DNA of 64,000 nucleotides. It comes from Yoonia ponticola (GTDB taxonomy: Bacteria; Pseudomonadota; Alphaproteobacteria; Rhodobacterales; Rhodobacteraceae). A program made the position numbers and the translations under genes. A model generated the notes under the pieces. That model was given only the letters and a program-made list of their open reading frames with translations, did no database searches and was not told the origin of the DNA. How positions within the stretch are numbered: position 1 is the stretch's first letter; each line of letters opens with the position of its first letter. The stretch is taken from positions 372,001 to 436,000 of the forward strand of contig NZ_JACIJM010000003.1 of assembly GCF_014199395.1 (NCBI RefSeq), in the 5' to 3' direction. Below are positions 1 to 7,671 of this stretch, piece by piece.

Positions 1-135
1 GGCCATCGGTGTGTTTCAGATTAAATGAAAAGCGGTCAGTCATGCCAAAAGCGTCCTTATTTGTCACCGCATATGGCCGAGCGGCAGCGATTTGAAAAGC
101 CTCGCGTTGCCTTTTGACCCCACGGACAATCGCGT

Positions 136-873
136 TTAGCGGCGGCCCTGCCCGTCCTTGAACGCTTGTGCGCGTGCAAAGATCGTCCGCTTGTCCATCA
201 TCAACGCAAACAACATCGCTTTGGCGAGCGGAAACATGACCCGTTCCCCTTCGGCCAAATCCCACAGGCGCGCCAACATGTTGCGGTCCAAATCGCCGCG
301 ATGAAAACTGTAGGGCTGCATATCAAAGGCAATGCTGATCTGATCCGCCCCGTCAGAGCGCACCAAGGGCGTGTCGCCCGCCTGCCCCACAAAGCGGCGT
401 TCAGATTCGACGAACTTAATCATGTCGAACAGAACAGAAAGCCCCATCCCAAGGCTGCGCTGCTCCATCGTGACACCCCAATCCGCAAAGGTCGTCGCCG
501 CTGATATGCGCCAGCGCATCGGCAATGCCTCGGCCAGCAGACGCCCCTTTTCGGCCCACAACCGATGGAACAATGCGGCGGTCTCGGGTGCTGCGTTGTC
601 ACGACGCAAGTTCGCAATCAACATCGCATGTATATAGAAAAGCTGGCTCTGCCCCTGAAATTCAGCGCGATATTCCACGTCCCGCAATGCCAGATCGTTT
701 AACTCGGACGTGTCACCCTGCGGCGCAGTCACCACCGCAACCTCTAATGCGTCAAAATCACAATCCACGGCGGGCAAATACGCCTGCGGATCGGTATAAG
801 GTATCCGCTTATTGTCGCGGTGCTTCATCACGCTATGAAAACCGCCGCGATATATCTGTTCTGACAAATCCAA
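136..873 (-). CDS. hypothetical protein, 245 aa
   Basis: I do not recognise a family. The 245-residue product is acidic to neutral, has no signal peptide and no convincing membrane segment, so it is probably cytosolic. It has several Trp/Phe-containing helical stretches, for example around residues 105-160. The longest frame begins at a TTG codon preceded by GGAAA at suitable spacing. The first ATG lies 15 codons further in and has no visible ribosome binding site, so the TTG start is preferred but unproven. The gene is divergent from the Fe-S assembly genes at 1084, and the roughly 210 bp between them carries the phased repeats at 950-993. Continuous coding character and ordinary amino-acid composition support a real gene; its function is unknown. 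Confidence 0.75.
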   Translation of the reverse strand: MDLSEQIYRGGFHSVMKHRDNKRIPYTDPQAYLPAVDCDFDALEVAVVTAPQGDTSELNDLALRDVEYRAEFQGQSQLFYIHAMLIANLRRDNAAPETAALFHRLWAEKGRLLAEALPMRWRISAATTFADWGVTMEQRSLGMGLSVLFDMIKFVESERRFVGQAGDTPLVRSDGADQISIAFDMQPYSFHRGDLDRNMLARLWDLAEGERVMFPLAKAMLFALMMDKRTIFARAQAFKDGQGRR

Positions 874-949
874 GGTATTTTTCCGTTAACAATTACAGTC
901 ACACGCCCCGCAACATGACATATCCGCCCCCGTAATCCACCTGCAAAGA

Positions 950-993
950 CAGTGCACGCCTTGTGCACGGGTTGTGCACGCCTTGTGACATGA
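950..993. promoter_or_regulatory. four phased 11-bp repeats (operator or iteron-like)
   Basis: Four copies of a unit close to TTGTGCACGCC follow each other with an exact 11-bp period, starting at 950, 961, 972 and 983. The first (CAGTGCAC) and the last (TTGTGACA) are degenerate. One helical turn per unit would place the same face of each site on one side of the DNA, which suggests cooperative binding of a regulator in the divergent intergenic region upstream of the sufT-like gene. The binding protein is unknown. Confidence 0.55.
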
Positions 994-1083
994 CCAAATC
1001 GTTAAGATTGCAGGCCCCCGCCCCCTTTACGCCCCCTGCTCCAAACCCTATATGAATGGTCAGGAATAGCAGGAAATACGCCA

Positions 1084-1446
1084 ATGACCGACGCAAGCAC
1101 ACCGATGGAAGGCGCGCCACTGATCGCCCCGTCCAGCACCGACCACCCGCTTTACGACGACATCGTGATGGCCTGTAAATCTGTGTTCGATCCAGAGATT
1201 CCGGTGAACATTTACGACCTTGGCCTGATCTACACCATTGATATCGCAGAAGATAACGCTGTGAACGTGACCATGACACTGACCGCCCCCGGCTGTCCTG
1301 TGGCAGGCGAGATGCCAGGTTGGGTTGCCGACGCGATCGAACCTCTTCCCGGCGTAAAACACGTCGATGTCGAAATGACGTTCGAGCCGCAATGGGGCAT
1401 GGACATGATGTCCGACGAAGCGCGTCTCGAACTTGGGTTCATGTGA
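1084..1446 (+). CDS. sufT: SUF-system Fe-S assembly protein, MIP18/DUF59 family (SufT-like)
   Basis: The 120-residue protein is a single MIP18-like (DUF59) domain. Family hallmarks are visible: the segment around residues 35-50 with DPEIPVNIYDLGLIY, and the CPVAGEMP cysteine motif near residue 70. Members of this family help mature or transfer Fe-S clusters in the cytosol; the exact step is not settled. The start has AGGAAA eight bases upstream. An A-type carrier gene follows about 130 bp downstream on the same strand, the usual pairing at the end of alphaproteobacterial suf operons, although sufBCDS are not in this window. PaaD-like phenylacetate proteins belong to the same family, but no paa genes are nearby. 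Confidence 0.9.
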   Translation: MTDASTPMEGAPLIAPSSTDHPLYDDIVMACKSVFDPEIPVNIYDLGLIYTIDIAEDNAVNVTMTLTAPGCPVAGEMPGWVADAIEPLPGVKHVDVEMTFEPQWGMDMMSDEARLELGFM

Positions 1447-1577
1447 TCTGACTGGTGACGACTTCTTAACGATTGGGTGTTAGGGTCGTTGTCACAGACG
1501 TGAACATCAAACTCGGGCCGCACCTTGAACTGATCCAACCGACCGCCTACGTTAACCTTATCCCTAGGAGGCACCCC

Positions 1578-1940
1578 ATGTTTGGCATTCCCGGCAAGCA
1601 AGCCGTTTCAATCACCGATAAAGCCGCTGCGCAGATTGCAAAGCTGATGACCAAAGACGGGTCGCAAGGCTTGCGCATTGGCGTTAAAAAAGGCGGCTGT
1701 GCGGGCATGGAATACACCATGGACTACGTGTCCGAGGTCGATCCAATGGACGAAGTCGTCGAACAAGACGGCGCGCGCGTCATGATCGCACCGATGGCGC
1801 AGATGTTCCTGTTCGGCACCGAAATCGACTACGAGGTCTCACTGCTCGAAGCTGGATTCAAATTTCGCAATCCCAACGTCGTGGACGCATGCGGTTGCGG
1901 CGAAAGCATCAAATTCAACGAAGACATCTCCGCCGCATGA
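1578..1940 (+). CDS. sufA: Fe-S cluster assembly A-type carrier (SufA/IscA family)
   Basis: A-type carrier of 120 residues that binds and passes on Fe-S clusters. The three family cysteines are visible: one in the KKGGCAGMEY segment and two in the C-terminal CGCGES motif. The frame is open 35 codons further upstream, but the ATG at 1578 has a strong AGGAGG seven bases upstream and gives the usual family length, so it is chosen. It lies behind the DUF59 gene and is followed after 13 bp by the TfoX-like gene. SufA, IscA and ErpA cannot be told apart with certainty from sequence alone; the DUF59 neighbour favours the SUF type. Confidence 0.9.
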   Translation: MFGIPGKQAVSITDKAAAQIAKLMTKDGSQGLRIGVKKGGCAGMEYTMDYVSEVDPMDEVVEQDGARVMIAPMAQMFLFGTEIDYEVSLLEAGFKFRNPNVVDACGCGESIKFNEDISAA

Positions 1941-1953
1941 GCCTAATCAACCA

Positions 1954-2244
1954 ATGTCGTTAAGCGACGGTGACATCGCGTTCGCCGTTGATCTGTTTAA
2001 CGATCTTGGTGCGCTCACGACCCGCAAAATGTTCGGCGGCATGTGCCTCTATCACGACGGCACGGTGTTTGCATTGCAGTCCAGTGATGGGTGTCTGTAC
2101 CTGAAAACCAAAAATCCGGTTGCCCTGTTCGACGCCCAAACCGACCAGTTCCACAACATGCCCTACTATGCGATCCCTGAGGATATTCTTGACGATCCCG
2201 ACACGGCCTGCGCCCTTGCGCGGCGTGCTCTAATCGCTCTCTAA
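1954..2244 (+). CDS. TfoX N-terminal domain protein
   Basis: A 96-residue protein consisting only of a TfoX/Sxy N-terminal domain. The family segment appears as TRKMFGGMCLYHDGTVFAL near residues 23-41, followed by a lysine-rich LYLKTKN stretch. In gammaproteobacteria the full-length TfoX regulates competence genes; single-domain versions are common in Rhodobacteraceae, where the role is unknown. There is only a weak ribosome binding site, and the short 13-bp gap suggests translation after sufA in the same transcript. Its stop overlaps the end of the convergent dioxygenase gene by 4 bp. Confidence 0.85.
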   Translation: MSLSDGDIAFAVDLFNDLGALTTRKMFGGMCLYHDGTVFALQSSDGCLYLKTKNPVALFDAQTDQFHNMPYYAIPEDILDDPDTACALARRALIAL

Positions 2245-3176
2245 TCCTTTGGATTTACTGCATCTTTTAAATGCACATAGGTCTCGTTAAACCGCTTTTG
2301 CAGATGGTCCACGGCCATGATCGGATCGCCGCCCTTTGGCGAAACATCCGCATCGTGGTTCGGGTTGAAAAACAGCGGCACAGATATCCGTTCCGCATCC
2401 GTACCAATCACTCGATGGGGTGTCGCGACGATACGTTTCGCGGTCCACATCTCTAACATTTCACCAAAGTTAATGACGAATTCACCCGGCGGTGCGGCCA
2501 CCGGAATCCAGCCGCCGCCCCGCTTACGCACCTCTAATCCAGCGGAGCCATCCGTCGCCAGCAACGTCAAACAACCATAGTCGGTATGGGTCGCAATGCC
2601 GAAATCCTTGTCCGTCGCCCAAGCGGGCCGTTCAGGGTAAAAGTTACCCCGCAACAGAGCCATCGGGTGGCTGAATTTGTCGCGGAAATAGGCACCATCT
2701 TCACCCACCGCATCGGCAATCGCACAGAGCAAGTCCAACGCAAAAGCCACCGTATCACGGTAGTATGCCGGCAACGTTTCCGCAAAACCCGCAGGCTGAT
2801 CCGGCCAGATATTTGGCGCATATGCGGGCAGGTTCAACGCAGCAAGCGGCGCGTGTTCTGCCACGGGCAGGCCGCAGTCAAACACTTGTTTATAATCAGG
2901 ATTTGCACTCGGATCGACCTGTTCCGATCCCTGCGCACCCCACCCCCGATTTGATCCGGTTTGTGCCATATCATAAGCCGCCTTTTGGCCCGCTGGCAGG
3001 TGGAAAAACGCGCGGTACGTCTCGATTACATCTCGCACCGTCCTGGCCGAAATCGGTGTGTTATAGACCGTCAGAAACCCGATATCCGCAGCCCCAGTGA
3101 CCGCCGCGGCACGTGCATTTGCATGGCCCGGATCATTCGGATCAATCAGTGCTTTGGCGTCAATTCTCGGGATCAT
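2241..3176 (-). CDS. 2-oxoglutarate/Fe(II)-dependent dioxygenase, isopenicillin N synthase family
   Basis: A 311-residue enzyme with the N-terminal DIOX_N region and the C-terminal 2OG-FeII_Oxy domain. The iron ligands are seen as HTD (about residues 197-199) and the His of ATPHRVIG (about 254); the 2-oxoglutarate-binding R-x-S pair is in ERISVPLFF (about 263-265). These proteins hydroxylate or otherwise oxidise small molecules in the cytosol; the substrate cannot be deduced. Two ATG codons lie in tandem; the second, at 3176, has AGGAGG at the better distance. It is convergent with the TfoX gene and divergent from tpiA, with no operon partner to hint at a pathway. Confidence 0.9.
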   Translation of the reverse strand: MIPRIDAKALIDPNDPGHANARAAAVTGAADIGFLTVYNTPISARTVRDVIETYRAFFHLPAGQKAAYDMAQTGSNRGWGAQGSEQVDPSANPDYKQVFDCGLPVAEHAPLAALNLPAYAPNIWPDQPAGFAETLPAYYRDTVAFALDLLCAIADAVGEDGAYFRDKFSHPMALLRGNFYPERPAWATDKDFGIATHTDYGCLTLLATDGSAGLEVRKRGGGWIPVAAPPGEFVINFGEMLEMWTAKRIVATPHRVIGTDAERISVPLFFNPNHDADVSPKGGDPIMAVDHLQKRFNETYVHLKDAVNPKD

Positions 3177-3271
3177 CATAGCCTCCTGCGACTTGGCCTA
3201 TGTCATGATGTACTTTGCATCCTGTCGCAACAACGATACCACAGCCCCACAACCCCAATAGGAGATCGCCA

Positions 3272-4015
3272 ATGCGTCGCAAACTTGCCGCTGGAAACTG
3301 GAAAATGAACGGAACGCCTGCAGAATTGGCGCAGTTGAACGCGCTCATCACGGCACATCCGACGCCAAATGTTGACGTGCTGATTTGCCCGCCAAGCACG
3401 CTAGTCGCCCAAGCCGCTGATATCTTTGCGGCTTTTCCGCTCGCGATTGGTGGTCAGGATTGCCACACCGCCAAAAGCGGTGCGCATACGGGCGATATCA
3501 GCGCGGACATGTTGGCTGCGGCTGGTGCGACGTATGTGCTGACGGGCCATTCGGAACGGCGCACGGATCATGGTGAAACAGACGCTGTGATCGCTTCCAA
3601 ATCCACCGCAGCTTACGACGCGAACCTGACCGCAATCATCTGCATCGGCGAGACACTCGACGAACGCGAAGGCGGCACAACCCTGGACGTGCTTGATGCA
3701 CAACTCGCCGGATCGATCCCCGACACTGCGACCGCCGCGAACACCGTTGTCGCCTACGAACCTGTCTGGGCGATTGGCACGGGCAAGGTCCCGACGCTAG
3801 ATCAAATCGCCGAAGTTCACGCCCACATCCGCGCCCGCTTGACCGCGCGTTTCACAGATGGCGACGGCTTTCGCATCCTCTACGGCGGCTCTGTCAAAGG
3901 CAGCAATGCGGCTGATATTTTCGCAGTCGTGGACGTTGACGGCGCATTAGTCGGCGGCGCAAGCCTGACAGCTGCAGATTTCTCGCCTATCATCACAGCG
4001 CTCGAAAACGCCTAA
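3272..4015 (+). CDS. tpiA: triosephosphate isomerase
   Basis: Glycolytic and gluconeogenic enzyme interconverting dihydroxyacetone phosphate and glyceraldehyde 3-phosphate. The 247-residue protein carries the N-terminal GNWKMNG motif with Lys11, the electrophilic His93 in TGHSERR, the catalytic base Glu163 in [11 protein letters not shown], and the C-terminal phosphate-binding loop segments YGGSVK and GGASL. An in-frame ATG lies 19 codons upstream, but AGGAGA six bases before 3272 and the family N-terminus fix this start. The gene stands alone; 12 bp after its stop comes a copy of a dispersed repeat. Confidence 0.97.
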   Translation: MRRKLAAGNWKMNGTPAELAQLNALITAHPTPNVDVLICPPSTLVAQAADIFAAFPLAIGGQDCHTAKSGAHTGDISADMLAAAGATYVLTGHSERRTDHGETDAVIASKSTAAYDANLTAIICIGETLDEREGGTTLDVLDAQLAGSIPDTATAANTVVAYEPVWAIGTGKVPTLDQIAEVHAHIRARLTARFTDGDGFRILYGGSVKGSNAADIFAVVDVDGALVGGASLTAADFSPIITALENA

Positions 4016-4027
4016 AATATAACGCGA

Positions 4028-4072
4028 CCTCCGGCTTCTTTGACTTCTTCAAAATCCCCGCCGGAGGCTCCC
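4028..4072. repeat. dispersed repeat, CTTCTTTGACTTCTTCAAAA family, copy 1
   Basis: About 45 bp with the core CTTCTTTGACTTCTTCAAAA followed by TCCCCGCCGGAGGCTCCC. It starts 12 bp after the tpiA stop. A near-identical core is found at 16637-16675 in opposite orientation and a diverged one at 39487-39529. Within this copy the flanks CCTCCGGC and GCCGGAGG are complementary, so the RNA could form a large stem around the core. Confidence 0.75.
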
Positions 4073-4201
4073 GCCCGCACAAAGCAGGACGGCGCATATG
4101 GCACGCGCCGTCCTTACCACCCAAAATCTACCAAAAATAAAGCACCACATCACCGCGCAGAACCGATTGCACCTTGCCCGAAAACGGCGCAAATATATGT
4201 G

Positions 4202-5365
4202 ATGAAACGCTTTGATCAGTCCCCGACAGACCCCGAATTTGTCCAGAACCCCTACCCGACTTATGCCGCCGTGCGCGCGCAAGATGAGTTCGTGTGGTGG
4301 GATACGTATAATGCTGCCTGCGCGATGTCTTACGAGACTGTGCGGTTGGCGTTGCGCGATAAACGGATGGGCCGCGAACAGCCTGCCGAGTTGGTTCAGC
4401 CGATTGCCGACCATATGAAGCCATTCTACGCGATCGAAGCCCACTCGATGTTGGAGTTGGAACCGCCAGTGCATACGCGCCTGCGGGGGCAGGTTTTACG
4501 GGCGTTTACCTCGCGCAAGATCGCAGAGTTTGAACCACAGATTGCCGCGTTGTCGCATCAGTTGATTGATCAGTTCCCTGACGAACCCTTTGATTTATTG
4601 GACGCTTTTGCCAAACCGCTGCCGGTGATTATCATTTCGCGATTGCTGGGCGTACCTGAAACCGATGCGGACCAACTGCTTGCGTGGTCCAATGCAATGG
4701 TCGCAATGTATCAGGCCGGACGCACCCGCGAGGTCGAAGATCAGGCCAGTGCCGCCGCCCTCGCCTTTACCGCTTATTTGCGCGACGTGATCGCAGAGAA
4801 ACGCAAATCCCCCGCCGACGATCTAATTTCGACTTTGATCGCGGCCACGGACAGCGGCGAAAAACTCAGCGAAGACGAGCTGATCACCACCTGTATTTTG
4901 ATCCTGAACGCGGGTCACGAGGCCACGGTGCATACAATTGGCAACGGCACAAAGACGCTGCTGGAAACCGGCCACCGCGATATCACCGATGGCTGTGTCG
5001 AGGAAATTCTCCGCTATGATCCGCCGCTGCATATGTTCACGCGGCACGTTTACGAGGACGTGGTATTGGGCGGCCATCAGTTCAAACGCGGCGACCAGAT
5101 CGCTTGTATGTTGGGCGCTGCGAACCGCGATCCGGCGGCTTATCCCGATCCTGACCGCTTTGATCCGACCCGCGCGGTGAAGCAGAACACCAGTTTTGGC
5201 GGCGGTATTCATTTTTGTGTGGGCGCACCACTGGCGCGGTTAGAGCTGAAAATCGGGCTGGGAATTCTGTTTGACCGCTGCCCGAATCTCGCGATTGCAG
5301 CCCCGCCCAAGTATGGAAATGTCTATCATTTCCATGGACTTGAAGCGCTGATGGTATCCGTCTGA
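4202..5365 (+). CDS. cytochrome P450
   Basis: A soluble bacterial P450 of 387 residues. Visible motifs are the K-helix ExxR in EEILRYDPP and the haem-binding loop FGGGIHFCVGAPLA with the thiolate ligand near Cys339. The I-helix motif reads AGHEATV, so the usual threonine directly after the acidic residue is Ala and a Thr follows one position later. Such enzymes monooxygenate small substrates using ferredoxin or flavodoxin electrons; the substrate is unknown and no redox partner gene adjoins it. The frame is open 54 codons upstream, but that stretch runs through the repeat at 4028-4072; the ATG at 4202 gives the usual N-terminus, although its ribosome binding site is poor. Confidence 0.92.
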   Translation: MKRFDQSPTDPEFVQNPYPTYAAVRAQDEFVWWDTYNAACAMSYETVRLALRDKRMGREQPAELVQPIADHMKPFYAIEAHSMLELEPPVHTRLRGQVLRAFTSRKIAEFEPQIAALSHQLIDQFPDEPFDLLDAFAKPLPVIIISRLLGVPETDADQLLAWSNAMVAMYQAGRTREVEDQASAAALAFTAYLRDVIAEKRKSPADDLISTLIAATDSGEKLSEDELITTCILILNAGHEATVHTIGNGTKTLLETGHRDITDGCVEEILRYDPPLHMFTRHVYEDVVLGGHQFKRGDQIACMLGAANRDPAAYPDPDRFDPTRAVKQNTSFGGGIHFCVGAPLARLELKIGLGILFDRCPNLAIAAPPKYGNVYHFHGLEALMVSV

Positions 5366-5370
5366 TCCCG

Positions 5371-5832
5371 TCAGAGCGGCAATGCAACCGTCGATTTGAT
5401 TTCTTCCATCGACAGTAGCGCTGTGACGTTGAACACGCGGACCTCTGAAATCAGGGCTTGGTAAAACACGTCATAGGCCCGCGCGTTTTGCACCCGCACT
5501 TTCAGGATGTAGTCGATATCACCCGCCAAACGGTGCGCCTCTTGGACCTCGGGACGGGCTTGCAGAGCGGCGAGAAATTTCTGCTGCCAGTCTGCTTCGT
5601 GTTCGGACGTGCGGATCAACACAAAGAAACACGCCTCAAACCCCAGCGCCTCTGCGTCCAGCAAAACAGTCTGCTGGCCAATGATTCCCCCTTCGCGCAT
5701 TTTCTTGATCCGGTTCCACACAGGCGTCTTGGACGAGCCTACTTCGCGGGCAATATCATCAAGACTTTGTGAGGCATCGCGTTGCATTGCCTTGAGGATT
5801 TTCCGATCCACATCGTCTAGTCGCACATTCAT
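5371..5832 (-). CDS. Lrp/AsnC family transcriptional regulator
   Basis: A 153-residue feast/famine regulator: N-terminal winged helix-turn-helix (residues 4-50, with SLDDIAREVGSSKTPVWNRI) and C-terminal RAM/AsnC ligand-binding domain (about 65-145, including LAGDIDYILKV). Such proteins act as DNA-binding dimers or octamers that sense amino acids or related metabolites. The frame continues far upstream through the cysG promoter region; the ATG at 5832 gives the family length and is preferred. It is divergent from cysG across a 138-bp region with palindromic half-sites, so control of the sulfur-assimilation operon, probably sensing a sulfur amino acid or precursor, is a reasonable inference. 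It ends 5 bp from the convergent P450. Confidence 0.9.
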   Translation of the reverse strand: MNVRLDDVDRKILKAMQRDASQSLDDIAREVGSSKTPVWNRIKKMREGGIIGQQTVLLDAEALGFEACFFVLIRTSEHEADWQQKFLAALQARPEVQEAHRLAGDIDYILKVRVQNARAYDVFYQALISEVRVFNVTALLSMEEIKSTVALPL

Positions 5833-5924
5833 TCCAAAATCCTTCGTCTCGTGGGAAATACTGCCTACTTCGGCCTCGTGAGGGAACATATGTCCTTTGT
5901 TATCTGAGCATGTGGGCAATAACC

Positions 5925-5945
5925 AGAATAATGTTCTATATAGAA
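5925..5945. promoter_or_regulatory. candidate Lrp-type operator upstream of cysG
   Basis: Alternating half-sites AGAA-5-TTCT-4-AGAA occur here; the right-hand part, TTCTATATAGAA at 5934-5945, is a perfect 12-bp palindrome. It lies about 25-45 bp before the cysG start and about 95-110 bp before the Lrp-type gene, as expected for a site used by the divergent regulator on the sulfur operon. Confidence 0.5.
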
Positions 5946-5970
5946 GGTAACAAACACACGAGGTTTTCGG

Positions 5971-7368
5971 ATGGATCATTTTCCAGTCTTCATGGCCGTA
6001 TCCGGTCGCCGCATTGTCCTGTCGGGCGGTGGCGATGCTGCGATGGCTAAACTGCGCTTGATTTTGAAGACCACAGCGAACGTTGTCGTCTACGCGGATG
6101 ACGCGGCTGCCGAAATCCACAGCTGGGCCGCTGACGGTAAACTGACTTTTGTTGCGCGGGCCATGCAAACGGGCGACGCGGTGGACACCGTGTTGTTCTA
6201 TGCGGCAAACGAAGACGATGTTGAGGACGCCCGTGTCGCGGCGATTGCCCACGCTGAGGGTGCGCAGGTCAATATCGTGGATAACCTGCACGACAGCGAC
6301 TTTATCACCCCTGCGATTGTGGACCGCGATCCGGTTGTTGTGGCGATTGGGACAGAGGGTGCTGCCCCCGTTCTGGCCCGCAAGATCAAGGCCGATATCG
6401 AGGCACAGTTGCCTGTATCGTTGGGTCTGCTAGCCAAGATCGGCAAGACATTCCGCCACGCAGTTGACGTGCTGCCGATGGGTGGCAAGCGCCGCAGCTT
6501 CTGGTCTGAATTCTATTTTAACGCAGGTCCAAAGGCTGTTGACGCCGAAGGCAAATCTGCTGTGATCCCGACGCTGGCAACGCTGCTGGATAAGCACATT
6601 ATGACCACTGAAAAGGCCGGTCACGTTGATCTGGTTGGCGCAGGTCCGGGTGATCCAGAATTGCTGACGCTGAAGGCGCGCAATGCCTTAGATAAAGCCG
6701 ACGTGGTGATCCATGACCGTTTAGTCACGCCGGAAATTCTGGAACTCGCCCGTCGCGAAGCCACGATTATTGACGCGGGTAAAACCGGATTTGGCCCCGC
6801 CATGGCCCAAGGTGATATTGATGCGCTGATCGTGGAACACGCCCTCAAGGGTCATCATGTTGTGCGCCTGAAAGCCGGTGATCCAACTGTGTTTGGTCGT
6901 CTGGACGAAGAAATCGACGCATGTGATGCGGCTGGGATCAGCTGGCGTGTTGTGCCGGGCATTACCGCTGCGTCTGCCGCTGTCGCCAATATCGGGCAAA
7001 GCCTGACCAAGCGGGATCGCAATTCGTCTGTGCGCTTTATCACGGGCCATGACACCAAAGGTTACGCAGATCACGACTGGCGTGCGCTGGCGCAGAACGG
7101 CGAGGTTGCCGCGATTTATATGGGCAAGAAATCTGCCCGCTTTATCCAAGGGCGTTTGCTGATGCATGGTGCCAACCCTGCCACGCCCGTGACGATTATT
7201 GAAAACGTCAGCCGCACCGATCAACAGATCATCGCGACCACGCTGGCCGAATTGGAACCTACCCTGACACGCGCAAATCTGCGCGGTCCGGCGATTACTT
7301 TCTACGGGCTTGCCCCACGTGCGGCGCTGGACGTCGCGGACACTTTACCCCTTGAGGAGCTTGCATAA
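5971..7368 (+). CDS. cysG: siroheme synthase (multifunctional CysG)
   Basis: Fusion enzyme making siroheme, the cofactor of the sulfite reductase encoded two genes on. Residues 1-210 form the precorrin-2 dehydrogenase/sirohydrochlorin ferrochelatase module, with the nucleotide loop SGGGDAAMAKLRL near residue 18 and the catalytic aspartate in NIVDN near 104. Residues 218-465 form the uroporphyrinogen-III C-methyltransferase, with GAGPGDPELLTLKA (223-236) and GDPTVFGR. At 465 residues it matches the length of enterobacterial CysG. In the segment ending in PVLAR, the position of the serine phosphorylated in Salmonella CysG appears to be alanine. The first gene of the operon; its stop overlaps the next start by one base. 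Confidence 0.95.
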   Translation: MDHFPVFMAVSGRRIVLSGGGDAAMAKLRLILKTTANVVVYADDAAAEIHSWAADGKLTFVARAMQTGDAVDTVLFYAANEDDVEDARVAAIAHAEGAQVNIVDNLHDSDFITPAIVDRDPVVVAIGTEGAAPVLARKIKADIEAQLPVSLGLLAKIGKTFRHAVDVLPMGGKRRSFWSEFYFNAGPKAVDAEGKSAVIPTLATLLDKHIMTTEKAGHVDLVGAGPGDPELLTLKARNALDKADVVIHDRLVTPEILELARREATIIDAGKTGFGPAMAQGDIDALIVEHALKGHHVVRLKAGDPTVFGRLDEEIDACDAAGISWRVVPGITAASAAVANIGQSLTKRDRNSSVRFITGHDTKGYADHDWRALAQNGEVAAIYMGKKSARFIQGRLLMHGANPATPVTIIENVSRTDQQIIATTLAELEPTLTRANLRGPAITFYGLAPRAALDVADTLPLEELA

Positions 7369-7667
7369 TGGCCCGCGAATTCACACCAAAAGTCATCACA
7401 ACCAACCACTTGCTGTCTGGCGACGCGGTTTGGTTCACTGTTGATAGCACATGGACCGGCGATATCTCAGAGGCAGAATTGCTCGAGGATGAAGCCCACG
7501 CTGACCTACGTCTGCTTGAGGCAAACGCCCAACGCGATCAAGTGACAGGCGCTTATCTGGCCGACGCCAAGGACGGCGAAAACGGCCCAGAGCCAGTGCA
7601 TTTCCGCGAAGCGTTCCGTACGCGCGGTCCATCCAATTACAACCACGGCAAACAGGCAGAGGTGTAA
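7368..7667 (+). CDS. DUF2849 protein of the sulfite-reduction operon
   Basis: A 99-residue soluble protein of the DUF2849 family, almost always encoded between siroheme synthase and sulfite reductase in alphaproteobacteria. No catalytic motif is recognisable. The N-terminal half looks like a small beta-rich domain (VITTNHLLSGDAVWFTVD). GAGGAG upstream and the one-base overlap with cysG indicate coupled translation. Its position suggests a helper role in sulfite reductase maturation or activity, but this is inference only. Confidence 0.9.
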   Translation: MAREFTPKVITTNHLLSGDAVWFTVDSTWTGDISEAELLEDEAHADLRLLEANAQRDQVTGAYLADAKDGENGPEPVHFREAFRTRGPSNYNHGKQAEV

Positions 7668-7671
7668 ACCC

